Under the pieces are notes generated by a model. That model did no database searches, was not told the origin of the DNA, and saw nothing but the letters and a program-made list of their open reading frames with translations. The position numbers were made by a program, and so were the translations under genes. Positions 11,321 to 22,996 of a DNA stretch of 64,000 nt are shown here, piece after piece. The stretch is from Casuarius casuarius (Eukaryota; Chordata; Aves; Casuariiformes; Casuariidae). The stretch is from positions 248,001-312,000 of the forward strand of contig PTFA01000417.1 in assembly GCA_003342895.1 (NCBI GenBank), in the 5' to 3' direction. Each line of letters opens with the position of its first letter. Position 1 is the stretch's first letter.

Positions 11321-11553
11321 CCCTGCGGGGGGTGGGGGGGAGAGGGGGAACAATGGCCCTTTGGTGTGGTGGGGGGGGGGTGGGACGGGTCCCCAGGAGG
11401 CAGCCGGGGATGGGGTCAGGGACAGAAACAGCCCCAAGAGCCCCGAGCAGGCCTGGGCTGAGGGGCAAGCAGCTCCTGCCGCGGGCTCCCTGCTTTGCCT
11501 GGTGGCGCTGCGGGTGCTGAGGATGTCAGTGACCCTCTTCTGCTCGACCTTGG
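11321..11553. other. GC-rich block with long G runs
   Basis: Lies between the CR1 truncation point and the LTR element. The plus strand carries G6, G7 and G5 runs (11327-11348) and G10, G3 and G3 runs (11371-11389). GC content is far above the surroundings. Not recognised as CR1. It could be transduced, filler or non-repetitive CpG-rich sequence. Open frames on both strands reflect the lack of AT-rich stop codons. Confidence 0.6.
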
Positions 11554-12359
11554 AGCTGTGTGGCAGACAGATGAGTGAACTTTTGCCTTAAACATTTCTT
11601 GGTACGTAAGGGGCAAGCAAACCATAACCCCGAACAAGCCATCTGTTCCCAGTGGAAACAGGACTGAGCTGCTGCGACCCCTGAAATGGTCTCCCTGCGA
11701 CCACCCAGGACACACCGAGCCTGCGCTGAACCAGACCACGATCAGGCGGAGACTTTGGGACCTGGACTGTAAATTATTGCCGCTTAACACAACTTCTATA
11801 AAACTTGCTTAGCATGAGTAGCTAAATTTGCTGAAGCCTTAGGCCGCACTCCTAGGTCAGTGAGAAAGGGCCCCAGAGCTGGTGCAGGCGGGAAAGACAA
11901 GGGGGTTACCAGCAGTTNGCATTCCCATGCTTCACNCTCCGGGAGGNAGGACGTCAAGGCTTTGAAGTGAGGCCTGCTTGGGCGCCGGGACCCTGGGGAG
12001 CAGGGCCTCCTCTTGCTGCTGAAACAATGCTGACTGGGGGGGGTCTGGACTATCTCGGGGTCCAGATTATGTTCCCTTTGTCTGGACCTTGGGAGAAAAC
12101 ACCTACTATCACTGCTGGGAAAGTACTAATTTGTCAGGGCTTTGAGAGATAAGGGCAGGACCTGAAGAATGAAGAGACATCTGTCAGCAGAAACCACAAC
12201 AGTAAACAGCCTACCTAGGGACCCAATAAGGAGCAGGAGACCCCAGACCTAAATATTACTATTGGTCCAAACTACTGCGTGAAGGGTGGAGAGCTTAGAT
12301 TGGAAAGNATAATTGCNCAGGGATTTCTTTGTTCNNGGTCCCTCTTCGGAGGCACCCAA

Positions 12360-12484
12360 CTCGAGCTGTAACTACTGCACGCATGCCATTACAATTTATT
12401 TATTTAATTTGCCTTGACTTGGCTCTGAACTTTTCAGCAGGAACCTAGAGTCGGACCCTGCTCGAGCTGTAATTACTGCACGCA
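12360..12484 (+). repeat. Internal direct repeat of the LTR
   Basis: Copies at 12360-12383 and 12461-12484 differ by one base (AACTACTG versus AATTACTG) and are 101 bp apart. It could be a duplicated regulatory module or relic tandem repeat within the LTR. Confidence 0.7.
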
Positions 12485-12625
12485 CATTGCTAAAATTCAC
12501 ACCCAGGGTGAAGAGGACCAACGGGACGCCGCTGGATCCACGGGTGGTGATATCTCTTTTTCTCTCCCCCTTTCTCTCTCTCCTCCCCTTCGCCTTTCCC
12601 CACCTTTTCTCCCCACTCCGTGGAA

Positions 12626-12631
12626 AATAAA
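12626..12631 (+). promoter_or_regulatory. LTR polyadenylation signal AATAAA
   Basis: AATAAA followed by a GT-containing stretch (GGTTGTACAATATTTG) inside the 3' part of the LTR, in the sense orientation inferred for the element. Confidence 0.65.
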
Positions 12632-12731
12632 TTTAAAAGGTTGTACAATATTTGACCGGTTTTAGCGTCTTAATCTCGTCCTTGGGATCGTAACGAACCC
12701 CCCCCCCCCGATATTGGATCAGGACAAGCTG

Positions 12732-13320
12732 TTGACCTCAAGACCCAGCTGTACATTGGAAGGATGAGCACTACACCAAGGAAAGAGGATAAATGGTAGG
12801 AGGTGGCTTTTTTGTAGAATGATTTTAGCTGTCTTACTAACAGGGCTTCTCTGTATTGATTAGATAGTTTGGACTATTAGACCGTTAAAACATGAATTCA
12901 GCTAACAAAAATTCCACATATATACCATACGTTCCCTTTTGCCCAACTACACAATTTGAGTATAACAGGAGGATTTGAATTTTCATTTCTGCTTACTTTT
13001 AAGAGACCAGTAACATTTGCTTTAAAACTATCAATTTCTATTTCTTTATCCTTCCTTTCTCTGTCATTTTGTCATTCCCTTTAAAAAGCTATTAGAAGCT
13101 TGTCGTTTACAAGTTACACTACATTCCTGATCTGGAATATTCTTTTTACTGTTACTTTCTTCCTTTTTTTTCCTCAGACCTCTGGCAGATTTTTTTAAAA
13201 AAAAAAAAAGAGTCTTGAAATCAGAGAAACAGAAGAGAACTTCCCAAGTCAATGCTCAATAGATTAAATCCTTCAGCTTTTTCTTACATTCCCAAGTCTC
13301 TCCTGTATCCCTGAATCTAC
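12732..13320. other. AT-rich DNA without recognised feature
   Basis: Only a T/A homopolymer run at about 13191-13209 stands out. Confidence 0.5.
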
Positions 13321-13760
13321 ACTGGCTCCCTGTAGGTATAAGGAATGGAGGATACGGTTACCTGAATCCTCAGGGAACCTCATCCACCTCATCCAGTACT
13401 TAGAGAAATGTGCTGAGCTGTGAGAGACACAGATTCAGTCCACTCTGCTGAAGGAATGTCTAGATTTTACCCATCTAGGTAAATTCTAAATTACCTACAT
13501 CATCTTTGACTGTTCTAACCACAAAATTTTTGCAACAGGAGGATACTGAGGATGCCCTGTCATTAGGCTCTCATGCTCAGGATCCTTTGGTTGTTTTTTC
13601 AAGTCAAGATGCTGATTTATCAGTCAATGCAAAAGGCATAATTTCAGTCAATGGGATGGTCCTCCAGGTCCAGGAGCATACATCTTTTGTAGGTTGGACA
13701 CTAAAGAAGGTACCTAAATTAGACGTACTAGCTGACACCCAGATTGCTTCTGGTTTCATT
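13320..13760. mobile_element. Probable ancient amniote interspersed repeat
   Basis: Contains degraded phrases typical of an old palindromic repeat of sauropsids: GTGAGAGACACAGATTCAGTCC (compare GGGAGACCCAGGTTCAATCC), TGTTCTAACCACAAA (compare TGTCCTAACCACTGG) and, near the end, GGTACCTAAATTAGACGTAC, a TAGGTGCCTAA-like motif. An 87-codon open frame at 13506-13769 lies within it and is therefore unlikely to be a gene, although it is preceded by a weak acceptor-like TTTTTGCAACAG. Based on memory of the family's look, not an alignment. Confidence 0.35.
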
Positions 13761-13769
13761 TTGTTTTAA

Positions 13770-16700
13770 TCTCCTTTTCTCTGCATTATTCCTCTAGATA
13801 ATTTGAATTATGTTATAGTATTCAATTTTATGAAATTGATTCTCCACATAATGACCGGGGACAACCGCTAGCAGCATACATTCCATATTGATTCAGAATG
13901 AGAAAGAATAGCTATGATACAATGTATGCTTGAGAATATTCAGTTTCAAATTCAATATGTTTAAGGGGTAATTCCTTTTACCCTCCATGCCTTTAGTCCT
14001 CATAACATTAAAGGGATTTGAAACAGATTAACAGCTCTGTTTGAAACAATATCCTTCTAAGGACAATCTTATGTGCAAAGATCCCACAGCAGTAGGATTT
14101 CAGAAAACATAATGAACACTTTATTGAACAAACTGCTTTTATTGAACAATGTATTTCTCTCTGTAAGGAAGGTATCAACTAGTATTACATTCTAGTAATT
14201 CCCAATAAATATTATTATTTGTTTAATACTAGATGGGATACTTAAGAATATGGAAAACATAGGCTCACCATACTTCTTCTGTATTTGCTGGCCAAGGAGT
14301 GCAAAAAACATTTTTTTATTCTGTAAAAAAGACATTTCTAAAAAATAAGCATCACTTAGAAAGATTTTATGCAAACTAGCTTTCCATTTAAACTGACCTG
14401 AGTTATTGCCTTAAGAATTAGTCCAAGATTGTTTATTAGGCTAGTCCTACACATTCAGCAAAATTGGGCTTTTATTCTCTTTGTAATCTTCTTTTTTTTT
14501 TCTGAATTATAGCAGAGTACTTTGCTATAATCCAAAGAATGAGTTGACGACATTTATTAATATTGTGATCATGAGCACGTAGAAGCCATGGCTATTTTCT
14601 TCAGTTTAAACCCTGTGTAATGATCTCATTCCATTATGGAACTCAGTATAAGCCTGATCTACCGTAAACACTCAGAGGGAGGATTTTTAAAGAACATTAT
14701 GACCTCATACTGCAGTAATTTTTGCCAAACCTAATTGTTCTAAATCTAACAGACTATTAGAAAATTCCTTAAAATATTTATTATGAAGTCAACAATGAAT
14801 AGTGCCCACTCGTTAATTATATGAAGAGCACATGTGATTCCAAAATCATGAGGCAAAAATGCATCCTATATGAATGCAAAAGGAAATACCCCAGCATACA
14901 AATAATAGAAACAAATGGGTAGTCTAGATAATGTCCTCAACTAGGGAATTAGCAGTGTAAGGATCTGGTTCAATTGCAGTCCACCGGTCTCAGGAAAAAT
15001 AGACACTACTGCAGTATCCTGTCTCAGGGAATTAATCCACTGGAAAAGGAATAGGAAGAGGCATATGCTCTGCTCCTACTACAGCCTCTCAGTGTTCCTT
15101 CTGTGACAACGTGGCTCTCTATATCTCCCAATGCAAGGCTGCTGTTAAATGCTTGGAAATGAAAATACACCAAAGCATGCCCATGCAACATGTTCCATCC
15201 TCCATCATTATTCCTTTCTGCTTTCTGCAGACATGTACCTAATTAAGAGCCTACATACCATACTCTTTAACCTTGTCTTCTAAATTGGAAAATACAAGTT
15301 TTCTTGTTATTCTCCCATTCCTACCATCATATCAAATACTGTTAGCTTGTATTTGTTAAAACTTACTATGAAAGGAGTGATCTAGTGACACCCTCACAAA
15401 TATCAACAGAATGCCTATCTCTGGAACACTAAAAATACAGTAATAACTGCTATTTAGTTTCTACTCATTTTCTCCCTCTAAGGTTTATAATATTGGAAGC
15501 TTGCAAGCAAAATCAAAGCAGATAGCCACTGTTCTCTTTTTATAGGTAAAACCTTGAAAATATGTTATCAACCACCAGGTTTTATGCTGAAATTCCTCTT
15601 CACATTACTGGGGAATTCTATTTATTAAAAGTTTGTTAAGATGGTCCTATATTTCTTTGTTCTAATAAACACTACAGTCAGATTTTGTTACCAGTAATCA
15701 CAAGAAGTAACTTAATATGATCTGGATTTATCCCACCTAACTCTAGGCTCACAAATGAGCTGCTCACATTGGGAATATAGTTTATGCTGGGAGACTGGCA
15801 GCTGTAGAGAATAATTCAGAAAATTAATAATAATTTCTTTCCATTTACTCTATAGCAAGCTTACAGAAACCACATTCTTAGCTCAAATATCCTACTGAAG
15901 TACTAAAAGTTAGGTCAAATGGATCCAAGCCAGTTAACAGACTGTAGGAGAAATAACAGCAATTACGCTCTTTTGAGACTAAGGTTCTATTCAGTGAGAA
16001 TAAGGATAGTAGATTTAGGAAGTAAATTATTTTAAGTTTTATTCAGACAGTATAAATAATTTTATTTAGTAGTCCTACTTTCTAAAACTGAAAATAGTTT
16101 ATGTGTCTGTTTGAGAGGATTCTGGTATTAGATTAAATATTTAATAAGTGTTCAACTGTAAAAGCCCATCTTCTTTTAGGAGGAAAACAAACTGTAAGAC
16201 TTAACTTACATCACTTGAAAATATTATAGTTCATTCTCACCCACAGGATCATATACCATGTTTGCAGGATGTCTCATATATCATTGAAATGATTCTGTAC
16301 ATAAAATAGTCTTCCTCTGTTCAGGCAACAGAAAAAAGTGTTTTAAAACAACACAAAAGGCAAAAACCATTGGAGCCATTTATTTCATATTTGATAATAT
16401 CAGAAGAAACAAAATATACTTAGTGAGCTCATATGTTTTGTGGAGGTTACATTCTAAAAGTTGAGAAATTCATTAGCCAGCAACTAAGTTTGGGAAGTAA
16501 CATTATTCTAATAGAAAGCACAGACTGATAGGAAACAGATCCTGGATGACCTTCCATTTACTCAAGTGCACTCTGAGTTGACTAAAAGCCTTTCCATTAC
16601 TTCTGCAGTGCTGCGAGGCCTGATGGAATAAGGTCATACTCTCAGTACTAGAGGATATTGATTTGATGTTATTTATATCAATGTTTTAGAACTATGTTTA

Positions 16701-17282
16701 ACACTGTGAAGTTCATTTCAAATGTTGTTTTTTTTGTTGTTCTTTCATTGTATATATAAGCACACACACAATACATAAACAGACTGTGTTGCATTCCCCT
16801 CTAGTGCTTGATCTACAAAAAACATAGCAACCTACCAGAGCTGTCTACTAACAAAGCCACTCCTTTAAATTAAGTAGCAGCAGTCTGTGCTCTGGGACTT
16901 ATGATTCTCATTGAAAACTTTACTGAAGGACAAGAAAAAGGGTCACTATTTTCTCCTTTTCAGGCCCTGATTCCAGAAAACCTTTAAACACATATAACAC
17001 CCATTCAGTGCAGCCTTTTACTTTAAAATACTAGAAACATCTTGTCAGTCTTACTTGGATCTTAGAGAACCTCAGATAAGAGAAAAGATAGAAAAGGTGG
17101 TTTTCTCAGCTGGAAAGCAGGATAGCTGAAGAGGCAGTGTAACTTACTCATCACTTTCAACTCACTTCCAAACAATTCAAGATGACCACTCCAACCTAAA
17201 GACTCACTGCACTATGGAAATTGGAATTAAAATCCCAATAAAGGAATCCACAAAAGCTTGTGTTAGACACTGGCTTGTTAAT
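13770..17282. other. AT-rich DNA, nothing recognised
   Basis: About 3.5 kb with no classified repeat, no long open frame and no RNA gene that I can identify. A good candidate stretch for plain unique sequence. Confidence 0.5.
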
Positions 17283-17484
17283 CAACATAAGAAAAAATTT
17301 TTTGCTGTGAGGGTAGTCAAACCTTGGAAGAGTCTGCCCACAGAGGTTGTGGGGTCTCCATCCTTGGAGATACTCAAAACCCAACTGGGCATGGACCAGA
17401 AGAAACTGCTCAAGTTGACCCTGCTTTGAGTGGTCTCCAGAGGTGCCTTCCAACCTCAGCCATTCTGTGATTCTATGATTCTAT
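17283..17484 (+). mobile_element. CR1 LINE 3' end, plus strand
   Basis: Encodes a damaged CR1 ORF2 C-terminus (KKKFFAVRVVKPWKSLPTEV then GSPSLEILK, where the family typically has KNFFTxRVVKHWNxLPxEVV). The characteristic 3' region GGTCTCCAGAGGTGCCTTCC follows, then AACCTCAGCC and the terminal ATTCTGTGATTCTATGATTC repeat that ends at about 17484. The surrounding 71-codon open frame (17214-17429) is this ORF2 tail joined to flanking sequence by chance. 5'-truncated at about 17283. Confidence 0.9.
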
Positions 17485-18382
17485 CCATATGTCTGTGTAT
17501 ATAAGGAGATCTTCAAATCCCTTTAATTGAAATCCTCACTGTGTGCAATTCAGTAGGTATTTTGGGATTGATTTAGATGGATCCCAGATTTCCTTATTTC
17601 TGTCTACCTGATATATCTCTACTGCATATTTAATTCATTTCCTTACAGATAAATAGCCTTTTTAGGCTAAGCTTTACAAGCTAAAGCAAAAACTAACAAA
17701 ATTATAATTTCAATCTTGTCGTTCAGTTTATATGGTTTCTTTCTGTCACATATTTGATCAATATGTTAACTTCTAAAGGTCACAAAGTGCACTGTAATAA
17801 ACTAACCTGTCATTTGTTCATTTGTATACTACTAATGTTTTTATAGCTCTGAAGAAATATTTATATGGCACAGTTTCTTCAACTGTCAATGTATACATTA
17901 TGTAAAGCACAATAAAGCAGTCAATAAAACTTGCATAAAATAAAAGAGCATCTTAGTATCACCCTTGGAAATAAATGAAAAGTTTCTGTAATCTAGGATG
18001 TTCAGTTTAAATAAATAAATATACACAAGGAGAAATGCATAAAGTTGCAAAGCCTGTTTGACATGTATGCCAAGAACTTCAATAGTGTGTTATCAGTCTA
18101 AATATTGATATCATGATGTCCTTTTGTAAGTTTTGGGAAAGGAGCACTTTGTTGCAGCCATCTGTCAATTAACCGAACACTGATCACTACAGAAACTACA
18201 AGCTTTACACTAAATAGCATAAAGAAGAAAGAATCTATTACAATGTTAGAATTTGATTTTGTGCCATGAAAATATAGTTAAGATTATGTACGGAATATTT
18301 ACAATTGTAGCATTTTCTATAATTATCAGTGGCAAAACATTTGTCTGAAAAGGTGAAAAATCAACAAAGATTTAAATGTTGG

Positions 18383-18426
18383 ACATTAATATTAACAAGC
18401 AATGATATTAATATTAACAAGCAATG
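18383..18426. repeat. 22-bp tandem duplication
   Basis: Two adjacent 22-bp copies (18383-18404 and 18405-18426) of A(C/T)ATTAATATTAACAAGCAA+TG differ at one base. Confidence 0.9.
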
Positions 18427-20636
18427 CAGACCAATAACATAGAATTGATAAACAGCTGGTGCTGAAGACCTAAAATCTACACCACGCACATTTGAAGGAA
18501 CTTTACTTTAGACTAGCTCTAATCCGGTTCCACAGACTGAATGCCTAGTTGAGGCTGAAGTATATTAGGTCTGAAGCGCAGTTTAGTTTTATCCAAAAGG
18601 AATCCAGTCAACGTGTACTAAGACTGCTTCAAAAAGCAAACCAAAGCACAGTAATTGGAGACAACACAGAAACCCACCTTCAAAGTACACTCCTGATCAA
18701 AATTAACATAGATTTACTCTATGTATTTTTATATTGTTTTATAATAGAGATACAATACATAAAAATAGATTTCCAGTATCCACTATATTCCACTATTATA
18801 AGTAACATATTCAGACTTGACTAGACTATTCCAATATTAGAGGATAAAAGTGTAAAATGATACAGTTTTTGCCACTGGCAGGAGAAACCCCAGACTCTTA
18901 TGGGCCTACTTGCTCATCATTATTAGCTTATCAACGCTACAACATTGTACTAACAAAGGTTTTCTTAGCAACTTTTCATTTTATTTAAGTGTTATGGAGG
19001 CCATTAGGAAAACAATAACATAAGTACCTGATTAGAATACAAAAAACTAAACAGATTGCATATTGCAGTAAATATTAGCAACATTCTTAAACAGGAGTTC
19101 TAGCACTCACTTATGTATGGCTCTTCTGTTTTAATATGTGATTTTCTGTAAATAATTACTTTTCTAGCTCAATTTTCAAAGCAAGCTTTTGCTGGCTTTG
19201 CTGGTTCATTCCAAGTTTATTCCAATACTGAAAAGTTTCCCCATTTTTGAAAGGTCAGCTAGGAATGTAAGGAAATAACTCAATCTGGAAGCAGAGCATG
19301 CTGTCACAGATGCTTCTGTATACTTAACAAAATCCCTCTGTTATCTTTTCCTCTACTTCTTTAATTAATCAAATTATGGGAAGCCATACAATGATGATAA
19401 TTTTTCTTTACGACTGTTAGCTTTATATATATTTTTACAATATGCTTGATATTGTGGCAAAGTGATTTTTTTTTTTCTCTCAAAAATATGTATCTGCTTG
19501 ACTCATTTGTACGAAGTCCTCTTTACATCATTCTGACAATGCAAAGGGTTCTCAGGGCAGTGACCTGCAGCTTACGTGTCACAGGGGCAACATTGCTCAC
19601 GGCCAAAGGCAAATAAGAAGCTAAAACTCAGGTCAAAATGGAGAGCAAGTCATAATGTTGCCCTCAGCTCAATACTTATTCAGTAATGACTTTGAGAAAG
19701 TTAGGGACTGATATCATAGGGTGTAAGTGAAATTTATGCCCATTTCAAAGCCTATTTATCTAGTTGGAGAAATGCAAGAATATCGTAATTCGACCATAAC
19801 CCTATATGCCTTTTGTTTTTGAGCTAATTGATTTCTATTGCCAAAGAAGAAACAAGTATATGACAAAGTGACTTTCTGCTGTTCCCTTTTCATTTCACTT
19901 TCATCTGCTGTGAACTATCTTAGCACACAGCACTGTGGCTCAGCAAACAGCTGTCATCCAGCCATCATCTCCTCCAAAATGGTGACATGGTATGGCTCTT
20001 TGAGCAACCCACACTGAGTAACTGAGCATGAATGTGCCTCTGTGGAAGTGAGGAGTTGTCTCCACAGCCTGTGAAGGCTAGAGATGGGAGAAAGGGTTCT
20101 CAGGTTCTAGGAGGTCTACAAGCTGGGCCGCCTTAGCTGACGTTTCGAGTGCATGAGCCTCAGAGTGAGCAGCAGAGCAAAAGAAGGAGGCACTGATTCA
20201 GTTACTCATGTGAAAATGACAAAACAAGCAAAAGAAAGAGAAGGAAAAGAAAGTGCTCAGTTAAAACCTCAGGTCCTGGAGATTGAAAGAGCATGAACAA
20301 TAATCATTCTGTGTGAGGAGCAACACGTAGGAGACATCTTGACTTATTTATGCCCCAATTTAAAAAAAAAAAAAAAACTCTCCAAATATCCTCTGAGAAA
20401 ATTCTCAACTCCTTACAGGCTAAATAAGTACTTTAGTGGACAGGGGAATATATCCCACAGTACTGATGACTAAAATTGTTCTTTTTTTCCTGGAACTCAG
20501 CAGTTGCATTTTGCATATTGCTGTTCAAAAATACGCAGGAACAGCAAGAATTTAGCCATGGTCTTTGCACAATATGCTTATAGACGTAAAAGAAACGCTT
20601 TTCCTGATTATGCTAATAGAGCTAAATATATGCCAG

Positions 20637-20683
20637 TGTAGGAGTATGTCCACTGATTTCAGTGAAAGCAGTGTAAAGCCAAT
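20637..20683. repeat. Short old palindromic repeat piece
   Basis: CAGTGTAGGAGTATGTCCAC...TTTCAGTGAAAGCAGTGTAAAG resembles the GTGTAACTCCATTGACTTCAGTGGAGTTACAC-type palindromic core of old sauropsid MITE-like elements, strongly decayed. Confidence 0.3.
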
Positions 20684-21084
20684 GCTGAACAGTATTTAAA
20701 TAACTGTTCTACTTCCCCCCAGCCCCCCAAGAAATAAGTCTTTTTTCTTTTAGCTATATATTTGTGGAATATTTTTAATATACAACCAATATATTATGCA
20801 AGCATTAAAATGTGTATGTTAACATGTATTTGCTGTTTTGAGAAAATAAGTACAGTAACCCCTGGCTTTTGCTTTCCAGCTCCTTAGAGTTTTAACTTTC
20901 ACTGCTATGTTACATATCAGCAGTACTTAGCTGTTCAGACAGATCAGGCCACACAGTTTCTTACGGAGCCATCAGAGGATAGTGTAACTTGACCACTGCT
21001 CCTTCCAAGGCCTGAAGTGGGTGAATCACATAATGAAAATATAGTTACATCCATCATTTAGTGGTCACACATTTGTAATATGAG

Positions 21085-21165
21085 TGAGATTAATCTGCCT
21101 AAATATGGATGTCTTCATCTAAGCTAGTCATTCTTGGTTCCCTTTTTAGTTAATAGGGAAAACCA
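21085..21165 (+). repeat. Diverged old interspersed repeat, copy 2
   Basis: GAGATTAATCTGCCTAAATA, then ATGTCTTCATCTAAGCTAGT, then GTTCCCTTTTTAGTTAATAG aligns in order with 5060-5165, same orientation. A third, weaker relative is at 43345-43500. Confidence 0.45.
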
Positions 21166-21764
21166 GACACTTGTAGGATGCAACTTGTCTCATTCTAAAG
21201 TAATTGTTTAAAATAAATCACGTGAATCATGTCTTAAAGATATATGCCTACTTCTCTCTATTGCCTTCCAAGAGAGGTAGGGGAAATAGCTCAGATGTAA
21301 ACATATTGTCAAATGACAGGCATGCTAAATCTTACTATCGTGAACCCATTGTGTCACAAAAAATGTGAACATCCTTATCTGCATACAGAGTGAACCTCTG
21401 CTCAAATATTTGGTCAAGTGAGAGCATCACATGAGCCAGGATATTTAGGCACTTCAGTCCCAAGACCCAGTCCCACAAAGCATGCCCATTACATAATCAT
21501 AGAGCACTTCATTTGGTCATTGCATAGCTGTAGTACTTCTTCCAGTATAATTTCTGAGATCTGAAATAAAGATAGAATTGTATTATAGGTCCACAAAAAA
21601 TGGTTTTTTTTTTTTTCTAAGACCTTTGGTTAAAATAACAAGCTAAATAACTTGGCCAAAAATAAGTACTATGCAGTCTCTTTTTAAGAAAAAGAATCTG
21701 TTTCTCATGCACATTCTGCCCCTCACAAGTTTCTCTCTCTGTAACCCCTGCTGTAAGCTCCCCC

Positions 21765-22340
21765 CATCCCCAGACGGGGTTTTGGCTGCCTATGCCTCAG
21801 GGCTCCGCTCCAGTACGGCCTCACTGTGCAACCTGGGCTCAGGCTGCTGAGCAGGAGCAGTGAGAAAGTCTGTGCAGAGATGAGAAAGTCAAAGTCATGG
21901 GCAGCAGTGGGACTGGTGAGACAGGATCATTTGTAGCTCAGGGATTCATGACAGAAAACACCAGAAAAGAGAGGTATGAACCCCAAAATTTAGGACAAAA
22001 GCTGGGAGGCCAGGCAGGCAGGTCAATCTCATCGGGGATTGCCGGGACTGGGCCAGGCTGTTGGTGTCGGCAGCGTCGAGGGAACCGGGGACAGGGAGCA
22101 GTGGGGGCCACCCCATCCCCTCCTGAGTGATGTGTGCCCTGCAGCAAAAGCTCTTGAGGTGCCCCATCGGGCTGGTGAGCACACCGTGGCTCAGCCAAAT
22201 GGCTCGCTAAGTCCTAGCTATCTTCTGTGTGTGGTAGCCAAGTAATTGTTTTGTACTGGTAGGTTGTGTATATCCTGCACACAGAATATTTTTACACTCA
22301 GGTAAAGATATCAGAACAAGCTGAATCAAAAGTGGTGCCT
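21765..22340 (+). mobile_element. Unclassified GC-rich interspersed repeat, copy A
   Basis: Aligns in inverse orientation with 63475-64000. Shared landmarks in order: GGCTGCTGAGCAGGA, GAGAAAGTCTGTGCAGAGAT, GGCAGCAGTGGGACTGGTGA, GAGGCCAGGCAGGCAGGT, GAGGGAACCGGGGACAG, GAGCAGTGGGGGCCACCCC, GTGCCCTGCAGCAAA and AAGTCCTAGCTATCTTCTGT. A weaker match continues to TTTTTACACTCAGGTAAAGA. Copy B carries a 34-bp insertion after GGGGACAG. GC-rich relative to flanks. No protein domain recognised; it may be an LTR or the untranslated/leader part of a retroelement. Overlapping open frames on both strands (21897-22245) are not conserved in frame across the 34-bp difference. Confidence 0.7.
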
Positions 22341-22449
22341 TAAGACTCCTCTAAGAAAACTAACTATAGATATATCTGCTCTAATGTAACAGTTTCTGTG
22401 CTCACTTTTTTCCTCAAGTTCTACATATGTAATTACCGTTCTGAGAAAT
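22341..22449. other. Short AT-rich spacer
   Basis: Nothing recognised between the GC-rich repeat and the next old repeat piece. Confidence 0.4.
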
Positions 22450-22499
22450 CCAGTTTGAGGTCTCTTTGAAGTACTCCCTTTCAACAGTTATACAACTTT

Positions 22500-22690
22500 G
22501 CAGCCCATCTGAATCATTATTTTTCCTCTTGCTTATTTTCACTATTGGCAAAATAATTTTTTCAAGGTTATCATCAGGTATTAAGAAGAAAGTTGCATAA
22601 AAAGTCAAGATATTTCCTTCAAAAATACTGAGTGGGACATTTTTAATGACTGTGAAATGAGCACTGAAATATAAATATTTGTTCTTACAA
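22500..22690 (+). repeat. Diverged local repeat, member 1
   Basis: Aligns in order with 23775-23945: TTATTTTTCCTCTTGCTTATTT, ...AAGAAGAAAGTTGCATAAAA, ATATTTCCTTCAAAAATA and TGAAATGAGCACTGAAATAT versus TGTATTTTTCTTGTTTTC, ...GAGAAGACAGATAAAAAA, ATATTTCCTCCAAAAATATT and TGACATGAGCATTAAAATGC. Identity is low; it is either a local duplication or two old copies of an unknown element. Confidence 0.35.
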
Positions 22691-22996
22691 ATTACAGGTT
22701 CATGGAGAGTCCATAAATTTTATAACATTTTGTATTCTTTCTGATATAAAGTTTTACAAACTAAATTATGCTAAAGCCAAGCTAAATCTTAGCTAATTAA
22801 AAAAGTAAAAAAGTATTCCTAAGGCCTATAGTAAACAGTTATCATTCTTTTACAATTGCAGTTGTTTTTCAAAACAGTTGTTTTGAAACACCAGCATTTT
22901 TAGTCTTCAAGAAAAGTTCACTGTTCCAATTATTAAGTGAATTTGAGTGAAAAAAATAATGCAACTCACTTCTTAGATTTTTTTCCCCTGTGTAGT

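Larger units (their letters stand above)
11554..12731 (+). mobile_element. Solo LTR (1,168 bp) with 5-bp target duplication
   Basis: The block 11559-12726 starts TGTGGCAGAC and ends TTGGATCAGGACA and is bounded by AGCTG on both sides (11554-11558; 12727-12731). Inside, a canonical AATAAA at 12626-12631 lies about 95 bp from the 3' end. It is preceded by a pyrimidine-rich tract (about 12552-12616) and a 24-bp internal direct repeat, CTCGAGCTGTAA(C/T)TACTGCA.. at 12360 and 12461. This is consistent with U3-R-U5 on the plus strand. There is no recognisable gag, pol or env, so a solo LTR is the simplest reading; 1.17 kb is long for an LTR and a small internally deleted element remains possible. 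Several N bases (11918, 11936, 11947, 12308, 12317, 12335-12336) show assembly difficulty. Confidence 0.78.
17485..21060. other. AT-rich DNA with small repeats only
   Basis: No gene recognised. Holds a 22-bp tandem duplication (18383-18426), a short old palindromic piece (20637-20683), T or A runs (about 19467-19480, 20362-20377), and otherwise unclassified sequence. Confidence 0.5.

Noticed and set aside
11214..11790. Overlapping 124-125-codon open frames on both strands
   Set aside because: Lie over a CR1 3' end, the GC-rich G-run block and the start of an LTR; openness is explained by high GC.
21897..22245. Open frames in the GC-rich repeat, with a stretch resembling one in copy B (REQWGPP... 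to ...LLCVVA)
   Set aside because: The protein-level resemblance follows from nucleotide homology without indels downstream; the 34-bp difference breaks the frame upstream and changes do not favour synonymous positions.
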